From: Alphaproteobacteria bacterium UBA6376 | GTDB taxonomy: Bacteria; Pseudomonadota; Alphaproteobacteria; Rs-D84 | Direction: 5' to 3' | Length of the DNA stretch: 64,000 nt | NCBI GenBank assembly: GCA_002437665.1 | Contig: DJQW01000001.1 | Coordinates: 193,481 to 257,480, forward strand | Part shown: in pieces, positions 23,487-32,213 of the stretch | Layout of the letters: the number at the start of each line of letters is the position of its first letter | Position numbering within the stretch: position 1 is the first letter of the stretch | Made by a program: the position numbers and the translations under genes | The notes under the pieces: generated by a model | The model's database searches: none | Seen by the model: the letters and a program-made list of their open reading frames with translations, nothing else | Told to the model about the DNA's origin: nothing

Positions 23487-25916
23487 ATGGCAACACTGAC
23501 ATTGGGAAAATCTGTAACCATTGATGCGGTGCAAAGTAAAAAGGGCGATGCGGTACGTGTTGAACGTCGCCGTCGCGTTGTTGCACCTGGGACGCGCGAA
23601 TTGCGTGATGAACCGGTCGCACCGGCCGCGACCAAGAACGCCGCAGATGAAAAATTGCGCGCTGTATTGGAGGCCGCCCGTGCCCGCGAAGAACAACGTC
23701 GCGCCCGCGAAGCCGAAGAAGAGGCCGCCCGTGCCGCCCGCGAAGCGGAAATCGCGCGCGAGGCCGCAGAATACGAACAGGTGAAATCGCAACTGGCTGC
23801 GCGTGAAAGTGTTGCCGCGCCCGCACCAGAAAAACCGGCCGCCGCGCAATCGCAGCCCGCGAAAAAGCCAGCCCCTGCGCAAACCCAATCGCAGCAAGCC
23901 CAGCAACAAACGCAACAGCATCATGCGTTCCGCGCTGCGCGCGATGACGAAGAAGACAATGCCCGCCCGTATGGCAATCGTCACAATTCGTCCAAGAAAG
24001 ATTTCAAAAAATCAGGAAAAATTTCCCTGCATGACATTGTTATTGGCGATGGCGACGACGATGACGAAATCGGTATTCGCGGTGCGAATCGCCGCCGCAG
24101 CGAGGCATCATTGAAACGTTTCCGTGAAAAGGCGCGCGCAATCTTTACCGCACCCCAGAAAATTGAACACGTTGTTCAACTGGGCGAAACAATTACCGTC
24201 AAAGATTTGGCGGCTGCCATGGCGGAAAAGGTTGGCAATGTTATCAAGAAATTGATGGAAATGGGTATGATGGCGTCCCAGAACCAGTCAATCGACGCCG
24301 ATACCGCTGAATTGGTTGCAACTGAATTTGGCGCAACTGTTAAACGTGTTGTGACAAAACCATATGCGGATCAACTGGAACGCGAACCTGATCCGGCGCA
24401 CCTGCAGCCACGTGCACCGGTTGTAACCGTTGTGGGTCACGTTGACCATGGTAAAACGTCCTTGCTGGACGCGATGCGTAATGCGCACGTTGCCGCGGGC
24501 GAGGCCGGCGGTATCACCCAGCACGTTTCCGCGTACGAGGTTAAAACAAAATCAGGCGCAGAAATCACATTCTTGGATACCCCAGGACACGAAACATTTA
24601 CCGCAATGCGTGCACGTGGTGCGCAAATGGCGGACATCGTGGTATTGGTTGTTGCGGCAAACGATTCCATCATGCCCCAGACCATAGAAGCGATAAATCA
24701 CATTCGTGCGGCCAAAGTTCCATTTATTGTCGCAATCAATAAAATCGATTTGCCAGAGGCGAATCCAACCCGTGTTAAAACTGACCTGTTGCAACAAGAG
24801 GTTCAGGTCGAAGATATGGGTGGTGATGTCCAGTGTGTTGAAATTTCTGCAACCAAGCACATCGGTTTGGATAAATTGGAAGAAGCAATTTTGTTGCAGG
24901 CCGATATGATGGACTTAAAGGCCGATCCAGATATGCCTGCTGTCGCATATGTGGTAGAGGCGAAAATGGAAAAAGGTCTGGGCGCAACAGCAACAATTCT
25001 GATGCGTCAGGGCACATTAAAGATTGGCGATGTATTCGTTGTTGGCGAAACATTCGGTCGCGTGCGTGGCCTGATAAATTCTGCGGGCGAACGTGTGAAA
25101 TCCGTACGCCCTGGGCAACCGGCGGTTGTTTTGGGGCTGGACAGCGTTCCAAATGCGGGTGATGAATTGCACGTTATGGAAACCGAGGCACAAACCCGCG
25201 AAGTTGCCGCATACCGCGTACAACAGGCCAAGGACAAGGCCAACGCCGTCAAACGTTCATCGTTGGAAGAATTGTTTGCACGTCGCGATGAATCCAAGAA
25301 GTTGGTGTTGCCAATCATCTTGCGCGCCGATGTTCAGGGCAGTGTAGAGGCCATTACCGACATGTTGCGCGATATTCATACCGACAAGGCGTCCGTTGAA
25401 ATCTTGTCATCTGGCGTTGGTCAGATTACAGAGGGCGACATTCGTCTGGCCACGGCATCTGGTGCGGTAATCATTGCGTTTAACGTTCGTGCCGACGCCG
25501 CGGTTCGCGATATGGCGCGTGCGGGCAATGTGGACATTCGCTATCACAGTGTTGTGTACCGCATTACCGACGAAATCAAAGAAATCTTGTCTGGTAAACT
25601 GGCCCCAGAAAAGAAAGAAAACTTTATTGGTTATGCCGATGTTATCGCATTGTTCACGGTGGGCAAGGGCGTCCGTGTTGCGGGTTGCCGCCTGACCGAA
25701 GGTGTGATAAAGAAAGACGCGTTTGTTCGTTTGCTGCGCAACAATGTTGTTATCTATGACGGCAAGATTGGCGAAATGCGCCGCGAAAAGAACGAAGTCA
25801 AAGAAGTATCCGTCGCCGGCGTTGAATTTGGTATGTCTTTTGACAAGTATAATGACTTGAAAGAAGGCGATCGCGTCGAATGTTACGAGGTACAAGAAGT
25901 TCGCGCACAACTGTAA
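23487..25916 (+). CDS. infB: Translation initiation factor IF-2
   Basis: The 809-residue GTPase places initiator tRNA on the ribosome. The N-terminal third is low-complexity, rich in Ala/Arg/Glu and Gln/Pro (about 1-160), and is followed by the IF2_N region. The G domain has G1 GHVDHGKTSLLD at about residues 316-327, DTPGHETF (G3) and NKIDLPEA (G4). Domains II to IV follow, ending EVQEVRAQL. It follows nusA; rbfA, common downstream, is missing and the gene ends at a terminator. Confidence 0.97.
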   Translation: MATLTLGKSVTIDAVQSKKGDAVRVERRRRVVAPGTRELRDEPVAPAATKNAADEKLRAVLEAARAREEQRRAREAEEEAARAAREAEIAREAAEYEQVKSQLAARESVAAPAPEKPAAAQSQPAKKPAPAQTQSQQAQQQTQQHHAFRAARDDEEDNARPYGNRHNSSKKDFKKSGKISLHDIVIGDGDDDDEIGIRGANRRRSEASLKRFREKARAIFTAPQKIEHVVQLGETITVKDLAAAMAEKVGNVIKKLMEMGMMASQNQSIDADTAELVATEFGATVKRVVTKPYADQLEREPDPAHLQPRAPVVTVVGHVDHGKTSLLDAMRNAHVAAGEAGGITQHVSAYEVKTKSGAEITFLDTPGHETFTAMRARGAQMADIVVLVVAANDSIMPQTIEAINHIRAAKVPFIVAINKIDLPEANPTRVKTDLLQQEVQVEDMGGDVQCVEISATKHIGLDKLEEAILLQADMMDLKADPDMPAVAYVVEAKMEKGLGATATILMRQGTLKIGDVFVVGETFGRVRGLINSAGERVKSVRPGQPAVVLGLDSVPNAGDELHVMETEAQTREVAAYRVQQAKDKANAVKRSSLEELFARRDESKKLVLPIILRADVQGSVEAITDMLRDIHTDKASVEILSSGVGQITEGDIRLATASGAVIIAFNVRADAAVRDMARAGNVDIRYHSVVYRITDEIKEILSGKLAPEKKENFIGYADVIALFTVGKGVRVAGCRLTEGVIKKDAFVRLLRNNVVIYDGKIGEMRREKNEVKEVSVAGVEFGMSFDKYNDLKEGDRVECYEVQEVRAQL

Positions 25917-25941
25917 AAAACGGGGCATCGCCCCGTTTTTT
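25915..25941 (+). terminator. Terminator after infB
   Basis: The perfect stem AAAAAACGGGGC / GCCCCGTTTTTT (loop ATC) begins at the stop codon. Confidence 0.92.
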
Positions 25942-26041
25942 CAAAGTTCAAATACCAAAGTTCAAAGTGCAAATAATGTGTGCGACATCCGGCGCACTGC
26001 TTTATAGATTTGAACTTTGAACTCTGAACTTTGAACTTTAT
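25942..26041. repeat. TTTGAACTTTGA-type inverted repeat element, copy 1
   Basis: Iterated AAAGTTCAAA units on the left face iterated TTTGAACTTTGAACTC units on the right across a centre with TGTGCGACATCCGGCGCAC. Similar units occur at 5285-5318 and 40083-40175. Each copy fills the space between terminators in a convergent or gene-end position. Confidence 0.75.
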
Positions 26042-26042
26042 A

Positions 26043-26069
26043 ACAAATGCCCCAAATGGGGCATTTGTT
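26043..26069. terminator. Terminator overlapping the BamB-like stop codon
   Basis: The perfect 12-bp stem AACAAATGCCCC / GGGGCATTTGTT serves the minus strand; the stop codon of the BamB-like gene lies within the hairpin. Confidence 0.85.
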
Positions 26070-26802
26070 ATTTTGTCTGTCCTGTGGCGGCGTCAAATTT
26101 TTGCCGCCCAACGGTAATTGTGCCATCGGCATACGTCGGTGCGGATTGCGCGTCCACCGCGGCGCGCCAGTAAATTGCACCATCACGCATGCGCACTGCG
26201 TACAGGTTATCATCCGTACCAACAACAAATGCCGCCGTGTCCGTGATAACAAATGGGTGCGCCGTACCGATATATGCACACCATTTCTTTACGCCTGATG
26301 TTGCGTTTATTGCACAGAATGCATCGCCCAACCCACCGGCATAAACTGTGCCGTTATGCAGCATAATTGGTGCAACAATATCAACAACCGATGCGCCACC
26401 GGTCATATTGCTGGGGCGGAAAACATCCGCAATCCACGCGATGTTGCGTGTTTTGGTGTCAACCTTGATAACCTCGCCCGTGGTCAGCCCCGCATAGACG
26501 TATTTCCCACTGCATACGGGTTTCATATCACTGCGCACAGAATTTGGTGTTGGAAATCCGCTGAATATTTTGCGGTCGCCATTTTTGATTACGTTTGATG
26601 CATCTTGGGTATACGGGCAATTTGCGTCCGCGTCAACCGTGACTGCCGCTGCCGGCAAATCTGTGATGGTCTGGTTCAGTGCGACGGGCGCACTGGTTGC
26701 AAATATTGCACTGCGCGTCCCTGGTAAAATTGGGTCATGCTTTGCGCATCCCCCCAACGCCACCATCATACCGGTCAAAACTATTGCAGATTTACGCATC
26801 AT
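26068..26802 (-). CDS. BamB-like PQQ-repeat lipoprotein, short form
   Basis: The 244-residue lipoprotein has lipobox ALGGC at about residues 15-19. PQQ/beta-propeller strands with alternating Gly and aromatic residues follow, such as YVYAGLTTGEVIKVDTKT, TVYAGGLGDAFCAINATSG and DDNLYAVRMRDGAIYWRA. BamB in the outer-membrane protein assembly complex is usually 380-450 residues with eight blades; only about four can be counted here, so the propeller is incomplete or oligomeric. It lies right after the YfgM-like gene, the same order as yfgM-bamB in Proteobacteria. Confidence 0.7.
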   Translation of the reverse strand: MMRKSAIVLTGMMVALGGCAKHDPILPGTRSAIFATSAPVALNQTITDLPAAAVTVDADANCPYTQDASNVIKNGDRKIFSGFPTPNSVRSDMKPVCSGKYVYAGLTTGEVIKVDTKTRNIAWIADVFRPSNMTGGASVVDIVAPIMLHNGTVYAGGLGDAFCAINATSGVKKWCAYIGTAHPFVITDTAAFVVGTDDNLYAVRMRDGAIYWRAAVDAQSAPTYADGTITVGRQKFDAATGQTK

Positions 26803-26823
26803 TCCCTTCCTGTGAATCGTGTT

Positions 26824-27474
26824 TTAACGTAATGTCTGGGCATTGGCGGAAACGACCGCTGGGGCGTCCGCGTCATTGATAATAACGTCCAACCATTTGT
26901 TCGCGTTGTCGCGGTCACCCGATGCCAGATATTTCTGGGCAACGACCAAACGCGATGTGTAATAAAATGGTGACTTTTTCGTGTTCAAATCAGACAAGTA
27001 TTTTTCAACGTCTGCCGCCGTCATATCATCACCGCGCAGGGCAACAATGTGCATCTTGGCCAAATCACGGAAATCACGTGTTGCAGCGTTTTTCGCCAGT
27101 TCTTCTAACTTTGCCACGTCGTTGTCCAACACGTACGCTTGGAACAGTGCCAAATCAGCGTTTGCGCCCGATGCATTTTTCGCAATTCCCGCCAACGCAT
27201 TTGCGTCCATATTCAGAACCGCAGATTCATAGTTTTCGGCCATGGCCATTTTATTTGCACGATGCGTACGAACACCAATCTGAATCGCCGTCACAACAAT
27301 CAGCAATGACAGCGCGCCAGCAACCATATATTTGGAATATTTTTTGATAAAAGCCAACGTTTTGTCGTTGTTGACTTCTTCCCAAACCTCGCGATACAGG
27401 GCGTCTTCGGCGTAATCTTCGCGTGTTTTCTTTGGGGCTTTGACCTTGTTCTTTCTTTCCAAAATAGATGCCAT
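26824..27474 (-). CDS. YfgM-like ancillary translocon / TPR membrane protein
   Basis: The 216-residue protein has a cytoplasmic N-terminus, one transmembrane helix (YMVAGALSLLIVVTAIQIGV, about 49-68) and a periplasmic TPR-like domain. It fits the YfgM family, which associates with SecYEG and periplasmic chaperones. The position next to a BamB-like gene supports this. The short coding region diverges from rpoH across 65 bp. Confidence 0.78.
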   Translation of the reverse strand: MASILERKNKVKAPKKTREDYAEDALYREVWEEVNNDKTLAFIKKYSKYMVAGALSLLIVVTAIQIGVRTHRANKMAMAENYESAVLNMDANALAGIAKNASGANADLALFQAYVLDNDVAKLEELAKNAATRDFRDLAKMHIVALRGDDMTAADVEKYLSDLNTKKSPFYYTSRLVVAQKYLASGDRDNANKWLDVIINDADAPAVVSANAQTLR

Positions 27475-27502
27475 TGAAAAATCTCCTGTTTGAATGGTGT
27501 CC

Positions 27503-27530
27503 TTGATAAATCTTATTTTATTGCTATACT
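27503..27530 (+). promoter_or_regulatory. rpoH promoter (near-leaderless)
   Basis: TTGATA (27503-27508), a 16-nt spacer and TATACT (27525-27530) end 9 nt before the rpoH ATG, leaving a 5' leader of about 0-3 nt and no room for a ribosome-binding site. Confidence 0.65.
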
Positions 27531-27539
27531 ATAAAAGTT

Positions 27540-28454
27540 ATGAAAAAGCAAATCAAGAACACGTTACCAGCAACAAAAAATACCAGTTTGGTTGCCGCCC
27601 GCGGGGTCAGCGACGAAACAGGGCTGGCCCAGTATATTCAAACGGTTCAGAAAATTCCGATTCTGTCCGCCGAAGAAGAATATGAATGCGCCAACCAGTG
27701 GGTAAAAAATCAGGACAAGGCCGCGGCTGAACGCTTGGTCGCCAGCTACCTGCGTCTGGTGGTGTCGGTTGCATATGATTTCAAGAATTATGGCATACCC
27801 GTTGGTGAATTGATTGCCAGTGGTAATATGGGCCTGATGCAGGCATTGCAGAAATTTGACCCAGAAAAGGGATTCCGATTTTCTACATACGCGATGTTCT
27901 GGATTCGGGCGGAAATTTACGAAACGATTTTGAATAATTGGTCAATCGTCAAAATCGGCACATCTGCAAACCAGAAACGCGTGTTCTTTAATCTGGCGCG
28001 GGCAAAGCGTGCATTGGGCATTATGGACAACAATCTGTCCGATGACCAAACAAAACAGATTGCAGATTACCTGTCTGTGCCGGAAAACGATGTTCGCCGC
28101 ATGTCAACGCGCGTGTCTGCACGTGACGTATCACTGAACGCGCCGGCGCATTCTGATGATGATGCGCGTGATGTCCTGTCTAATATGCCAGACGATAAAA
28201 CCGATATTCAAAATACAATCGAAGAATTGGAATTTAAGCGGCGCGGATATGACCTGTTGCGCCGCCATTTGGCGGAATTGCCCGAACGTGATCGCGATAT
28301 TTTACGTGCCCGTCGATTGACCGATCCGGCGTCCACACTGGAATCACTGTCCCAGAAATATGGAATATCGCGTGAACGTGTTCGCCAAATCGAAGAACGT
28401 GCATTTAACAAATTGCGTGATGCTGTTTTACAAGAAGCCCAAGGGAACAAATAA
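27540..28454 (+). CDS. rpoH: RNA polymerase sigma-32 (heat-shock) factor RpoH
   Basis: The 304-residue sigma-70-family factor directs heat-shock transcription. Region 2 has ELIASGNMGLMQALQKFDPEKGFRFSTYAMFWIRAEI, followed by the RpoH box QKRVFFNL, diagnostic of sigma-32. Region 4 ends with the helix-turn-helix YGISRERVRQIEERAFNKLR. The leader is too short for the RNA-thermometer control known in enterobacteria. The stop codon directly abuts a porin gene. Confidence 0.95.
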   Translation: MKKQIKNTLPATKNTSLVAARGVSDETGLAQYIQTVQKIPILSAEEEYECANQWVKNQDKAAAERLVASYLRLVVSVAYDFKNYGIPVGELIASGNMGLMQALQKFDPEKGFRFSTYAMFWIRAEIYETILNNWSIVKIGTSANQKRVFFNLARAKRALGIMDNNLSDDQTKQIADYLSVPENDVRRMSTRVSARDVSLNAPAHSDDDARDVLSNMPDDKTDIQNTIEELEFKRRGYDLLRRHLAELPERDRDILRARRLTDPASTLESLSQKYGISRERVRQIEERAFNKLRDAVLQEAQGNK

Positions 28455-29483
28455 ATGACAAAACACCCACTGCGCGTGGCATATGCCGCACTGGCGATGA
28501 TTGCGCTGAACGCGTCGGCGCATGCGTTAGAGTACAACTATAACGGTGCAACATTCAAATTGACGGGTTACGGCACCGCCGGATTGATAGAACCCGATTT
28601 TAACCAGCCGGAATTTGTTGGCGATTGGCGCGTGCGCGGGCAAATGAATTACGCGGTCGCCGCGGGTCAATCATTGGGCGCGGTATATTCTATTGATGCC
28701 GCCGCCATTGACGAGGATAAGTTTATGCGCGAGGCATTCTTGTTCACCGAAGATCGCAGTATCGGTCGAATTGAATTTGGTTTTACTGATTCCATTGCGC
28801 GCAAATTGGCGGTTGGATTGCCAGATGTTGGCGGTCTGCGCGTGAATGATAAACCATTGTTTTATAAACGCATCCACCCCGATGGCGCGGTGATATCTGA
28901 TACATCGCTGACCACGGGGCGCAGCGCACTGCGCGCCAATGTCGCGTCCGCCCCAAAGAGTGGCGCGCAATATGGCCTGTCGGTGGCGGGCGTGACCGAT
29001 GATTACGATTACGCCGTTGACGCCGGATTAAAAATCCGCCGCCCAAATGGCAAGACCAAGACCGCATATGCACTTGGTGCATCTTTTATGTCTAAACCAA
29101 ATGGATTCAGTCAGGATTCATACACGCCTGACGTCTATGCCGATTGGCGCGCACAGGTATCCGCCGGTATGAACTTGCAATACAACAGTTGGATTTGGGG
29201 CGTGTCCGCACGTGTGATTTACGATGAAAATCCGATTGGCACGGCGTCTGACGGTCTGTCCGCGGGTACAGGCATCAGTTATGATTTGTTAAAGTACACC
29301 GTGTCATTGACCTATATCTTTTCAGACACTGGCATTTGGCAACACGATGTACGCGACTATAACGATCATACGGTTGTTGGGTCATTCCGGTATAAATACA
29401 GTGAAAATGTCGATGGTTGGGTATCGTTGGGCTGGACATCCGAAACACCATTTGTGTCCGCCGGCATGCGCCTGACATTTTAA
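28455..29483 (+). CDS. Gram-negative porin-like outer-membrane beta-barrel
   Basis: The 342-residue protein has a signal peptide (cleavage after SAHA), then alternating amphipathic strands with Gly and aromatic residues and a C-terminal Phe (SAGMRLTF), the BAM recognition signal for outer-membrane barrels. The N-terminal FKLTGYGTAGL resembles the first strand of trimeric general porins. It likely forms a diffusion channel. It begins immediately after the rpoH stop codon (TAA-ATG, zero gap), so it shares the sigma-factor mRNA. Confidence 0.82.
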   Translation: MTKHPLRVAYAALAMIALNASAHALEYNYNGATFKLTGYGTAGLIEPDFNQPEFVGDWRVRGQMNYAVAAGQSLGAVYSIDAAAIDEDKFMREAFLFTEDRSIGRIEFGFTDSIARKLAVGLPDVGGLRVNDKPLFYKRIHPDGAVISDTSLTTGRSALRANVASAPKSGAQYGLSVAGVTDDYDYAVDAGLKIRRPNGKTKTAYALGASFMSKPNGFSQDSYTPDVYADWRAQVSAGMNLQYNSWIWGVSARVIYDENPIGTASDGLSAGTGISYDLLKYTVSLTYIFSDTGIWQHDVRDYNDHTVVGSFRYKYSENVDGWVSLGWTSETPFVSAGMRLTF

Positions 29484-29496
29484 CAGTAAAAAAATC

Positions 29497-29741
29497 AGTG
29501 CGCAGTGCGCAACATAAAATAAACTGGATTGCCACGCATCGCTTGCGCTTGCTCGCAATGACACCGCAGGTGCTGTGAAACAAAACCGAGCGGTACGCGA
29601 AGGTTGCGGCAAGGACGATAGTCCGCAGGTGACACATGCAAAAAACAACGTCATTGCGAGTGTAACGAAGCAATCCAGTAAATAAAATAGTGCGCCAAGC
29701 GGCGCACTATCTATTATCTATTCTCTATTATCTATGCTCTA
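29497..29741. repeat. Dispersed composite palindromic repeat, copy D
   Basis: This is the longest copy, in inverse orientation to A and B: a GTGCGCAGTGCGCAAC palindrome, the arm ACTGGATTGCCACGC (from 29523), a variable core of about 90 bp, the inverse arm GTCATTGCGAG...GCAATCCAGT (29651-29680), the palindrome GTGCGCCAAGCGGCGCAC and CTATTATCTATT tandem units. It fills the gap 29484-29767 with the terminator that follows. Confidence 0.8.
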
Positions 29742-29742
29742 A

Positions 29743-29771
29743 AAAAACGGGGCAACGCCCCATTTTTTTAT
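29743..29771. terminator. Bidirectional terminator, porin / TPR genes
   Basis: The stem AAAACGGGGC / GCCCCATTTT has an AAC loop and T7. It overlaps the stop codon of the minus-strand TPR gene. Confidence 0.85.
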
Positions 29772-30775
29772 TCCTGTGGCAATTCGGCCAGCAACTGACC
29801 CAATCGTTCCATCGTTGCCGTATCATTCAACGCGGCGGCGATTGTATTCGCAGAATTCAAATCGCTGCGTGCTGCATTCACATCACCATTTTGCAGGTTC
29901 AATGCCGCGGATTTTTCAAAATACGACATTGCGCGGCTGGACAACGCTTCGCGTTCTTCGGCGGTGGTTACGCCCTGAATTTGTTCAGAAATCACGCGTA
30001 CGGCCGATGTGTAATCTGCGATTGCATTTGCATAATCGCCAACGGCTGTGTATGCCTCTGCACGGTCGGCATATACGGTTGGGCTGACCGAACCAGATTC
30101 ATGTGACAATGAATTGGTATAGTCGGCAATCGCACCCTGCCAATTCTTTAACCACAAATTCAACTGGCCACGTTTTGCATACAAATCACGCATAGACAGA
30201 ATCTTGTTCGGCTGTGCGGTTTGTGCCGCCAATGCATTATTGATGTCATTCAACGCGGCATTGTAATCTTCCAGACGGGCATTCAACAACGCGCGATCAT
30301 AATACGCAACCGCATTCACAGAATCCGCGTCAACTGCGGCATTGAAATCATCCAATGCATTGCGATAGTTGCCGGTCTGCATATATGCTTCGCCACGCAA
30401 GATGTATGTGTCAACCGATGCATTACCCGCATCAATGGCGGTGGTCAAATACGCGATTGCGGCGTCCACATCACCCGCCAGCAATTTTGTTTTGCCCTGT
30501 TCATAGTAATCCGACGCCTGCATCAATGCTTCTTCGGTGATTTCAACATTGGTCTTTGGCGCATTCAAAACGTCATGACTGCGTCCCAGAATATAGAACG
30601 TTGCCGCGATAAAGAACAAAATGATAAACCAATAAACATAAATCGACAGTGACCATGGGTTAAAACATGCCTTTTGATTTTGTACGATTGGCGTAACCTT
30701 GATTGGTGCATTGTTTGCGCGACGTGTGGTTGTGGTGCGCTTTGCGACTGCCTTGGGTGCGGATTGTTTTTTCAT
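29768..30775 (-). CDS. Membrane-anchored TPR protein
   Basis: The 335-residue protein has a basic cytoplasmic N-terminus (about 1-45), one transmembrane helix (SIYVYWFIILFFIAATFYIL) and about six TPR units (residues 90-330) such as DAAIAYLTTAIDAG and GNYRNALDDFNAAVDAD. It is a periplasmic scaffold of unknown partners. It is the last gene after rsmE-rluB on the minus strand. Confidence 0.8.
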   Translation of the reverse strand: MKKQSAPKAVAKRTTTTRRANNAPIKVTPIVQNQKACFNPWSLSIYVYWFIILFFIAATFYILGRSHDVLNAPKTNVEITEEALMQASDYYEQGKTKLLAGDVDAAIAYLTTAIDAGNASVDTYILRGEAYMQTGNYRNALDDFNAAVDADSVNAVAYYDRALLNARLEDYNAALNDINNALAAQTAQPNKILSMRDLYAKRGQLNLWLKNWQGAIADYTNSLSHESGSVSPTVYADRAEAYTAVGDYANAIADYTSAVRVISEQIQGVTTAEEREALSSRAMSYFEKSAALNLQNGDVNAARSDLNSANTIAAALNDTATMERLGQLLAELPQE

Positions 30776-30809
30776 TGTAAAATCTCCCTTCCTGTTTGAT
30801 ACCAGAATA

Positions 30810-31508
30810 TTAGAAAGAATTTAACAACGCGTCAATTGTTTTCTGTGGAATAATGCGAATTTTGCCGACGGGTAATTTACCCAATTCAATATTGCCAAAT
30901 GATACGCGGTGCAATTTGCGCACCGGTGCGCCACATGCGCGCAGGACAATGCGAACCTCGTTCTTTTTGCCTTCGGTCACGGTTACGCGCAATTCGCCGT
31001 TTTTCAAAACATCAATTTGCATCGGGCGATACGACACGCCATCAACGGTTATGCCACGTCGCGCCGCGTCCAATCCTGAAAAGTCACTGGTGTTCACCGT
31101 TGCCAAATACGTGCGCGGAATATGCGATGACGGCAATGTCAGTTTTCGCGCCAACGCACCATCATTTGTCATCAGCAACAACCCCGTTGTCTTGTAATCC
31201 AAACGTCCCACGTATTTCAGATTTTTATATTCGTCTGGCAACACGTCATATATTGTTTTGCGCCCACGCGGGTCACGCGCGGTTGTCATTGTGTTTAGTG
31301 GTTTGTGAAATGCGTACAGTTCGGTCTGCGCCCGCGCACCAATGGGCACGCCATCAATCGCAACGACGTCGCCATCGGACACAAAGAACACCGGACTGTC
31401 GATAACAGTGCCATTTACCGTAACGCGGCGCGATGCAATTAAATCTTCGGCTGCGCGGCGTGATGCCGCACCGGTGTCTGCGATAAATTTTGCAATGCGA
31501 ACCGTCAT
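30810..31508 (-). CDS. rRNA pseudouridine synthase, RsuA/RluB/RluE family
   Basis: The 232-residue enzyme has an N-terminal S4 RNA-binding domain (IAKFIADTGAASRRAAEDLIASRRVTVNG, in part) and a catalytic domain with the active Asp in GRLDYKTTGLLLMTNDG. It makes pseudouridine in 16S or 23S rRNA; RluB (U2605) is the most common alphaproteobacterial member, but specificity is not decidable here. The start overlaps the rsmE stop (ATGA). Confidence 0.9.
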   Translation of the reverse strand: MTVRIAKFIADTGAASRRAAEDLIASRRVTVNGTVIDSPVFFVSDGDVVAIDGVPIGARAQTELYAFHKPLNTMTTARDPRGRKTIYDVLPDEYKNLKYVGRLDYKTTGLLLMTNDGALARKLTLPSSHIPRTYLATVNTSDFSGLDAARRGITVDGVSYRPMQIDVLKNGELRVTVTEGKKNEVRIVLRACGAPVRKLHRVSFGNIELGKLPVGKIRIIPQKTIDALLNSF

Positions 31509-32158
31509 TCAGTTATGCGCCCCACCGCGATTGTCGCCGCCAATTCGGCGCGCAAAATTGTTTTGCCCAGTGATATGCCAATCGCACCCGCCGCATCCAA
31601 TGCCGCAAATTCAGCGTCTGAAAATCCCCCTTCGGGCCCGACCAAGATTTTATCTGTTTTTGCCGCCGCTGGGATTTGTTTACCATACGCCGCACGTTCG
31701 TCGGCAAATACCATATGCGACAAATCCAAATCAGCAAATTTAACCTCTGGCAAAATAACGGGGACACTGTTGCGGTTGGATTGCTCGGCGGCTTCGGTCG
31801 CTATCTTTTCCATACGTTTCCAGTTTGTGTGGTGCGCGGTTGTGCGTTCGGTAATAACCGGCTGGAACGCCGCAACACCCATCTGGGTCGCCATATTGAT
31901 TAAATCGTCCACACGCTTTATCGGGGCAAAATATAACACGACATTGCCCGATGGGTCATCGTGTGATGTCTGTGCGCCAACGACCAAGAATTTGCCATCA
32001 TCCGACAGCGTCGCCATAAATTCGCGTCCGCCGCCAAATACAATGCAATCGTGGCGACGCATCACACGCATCAGGTAATGTGCCACGTCCGCCGTCGCGG
32101 GCACATGTGCGCCCGTCGCAACATCATTTCCGGCAAAGATTCGTGGAATATTTTTCAT
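31505..32158 (-). CDS. rsmE: 16S rRNA (uracil1498-N3)-methyltransferase RsmE
   Basis: The 217-residue SPOUT-class methyltransferase has an N-terminal PUA-like segment (PRIFAGNDVATGAHV). The C-terminal knot has the SAM-binding motifs LVGPEGGFSDAE and ISLGKTILRAELAATIAVG. It methylates U1498 near the decoding site and is first of a three-gene minus-strand operon. Confidence 0.93.
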   Translation of the reverse strand: MKNIPRIFAGNDVATGAHVPATADVAHYLMRVMRRHDCIVFGGGREFMATLSDDGKFLVVGAQTSHDDPSGNVVLYFAPIKRVDDLINMATQMGVAAFQPVITERTTAHHTNWKRMEKIATEAAEQSNRNSVPVILPEVKFADLDLSHMVFADERAAYGKQIPAAAKTDKILVGPEGGFSDAEFAALDAAGAIGISLGKTILRAELAATIAVGRITE

Positions 32159-32175
32159 TTCCCAGCAATTCCTGA

Positions 32176-32204
32176 TTTATAATCGGTTAAAAATATGATA
32201 CAAT
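32176..32204 (+). promoter_or_regulatory. virD4-like gene promoter (near-leaderless)
   Basis: TTTATA (32176-32181), a 17-nt spacer and an extended -10 TGA-TACAAT (hexamer 32199-32204) end 9 nt before the ATG. Confidence 0.55.
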
Positions 32205-32213
32205 CATAACACA

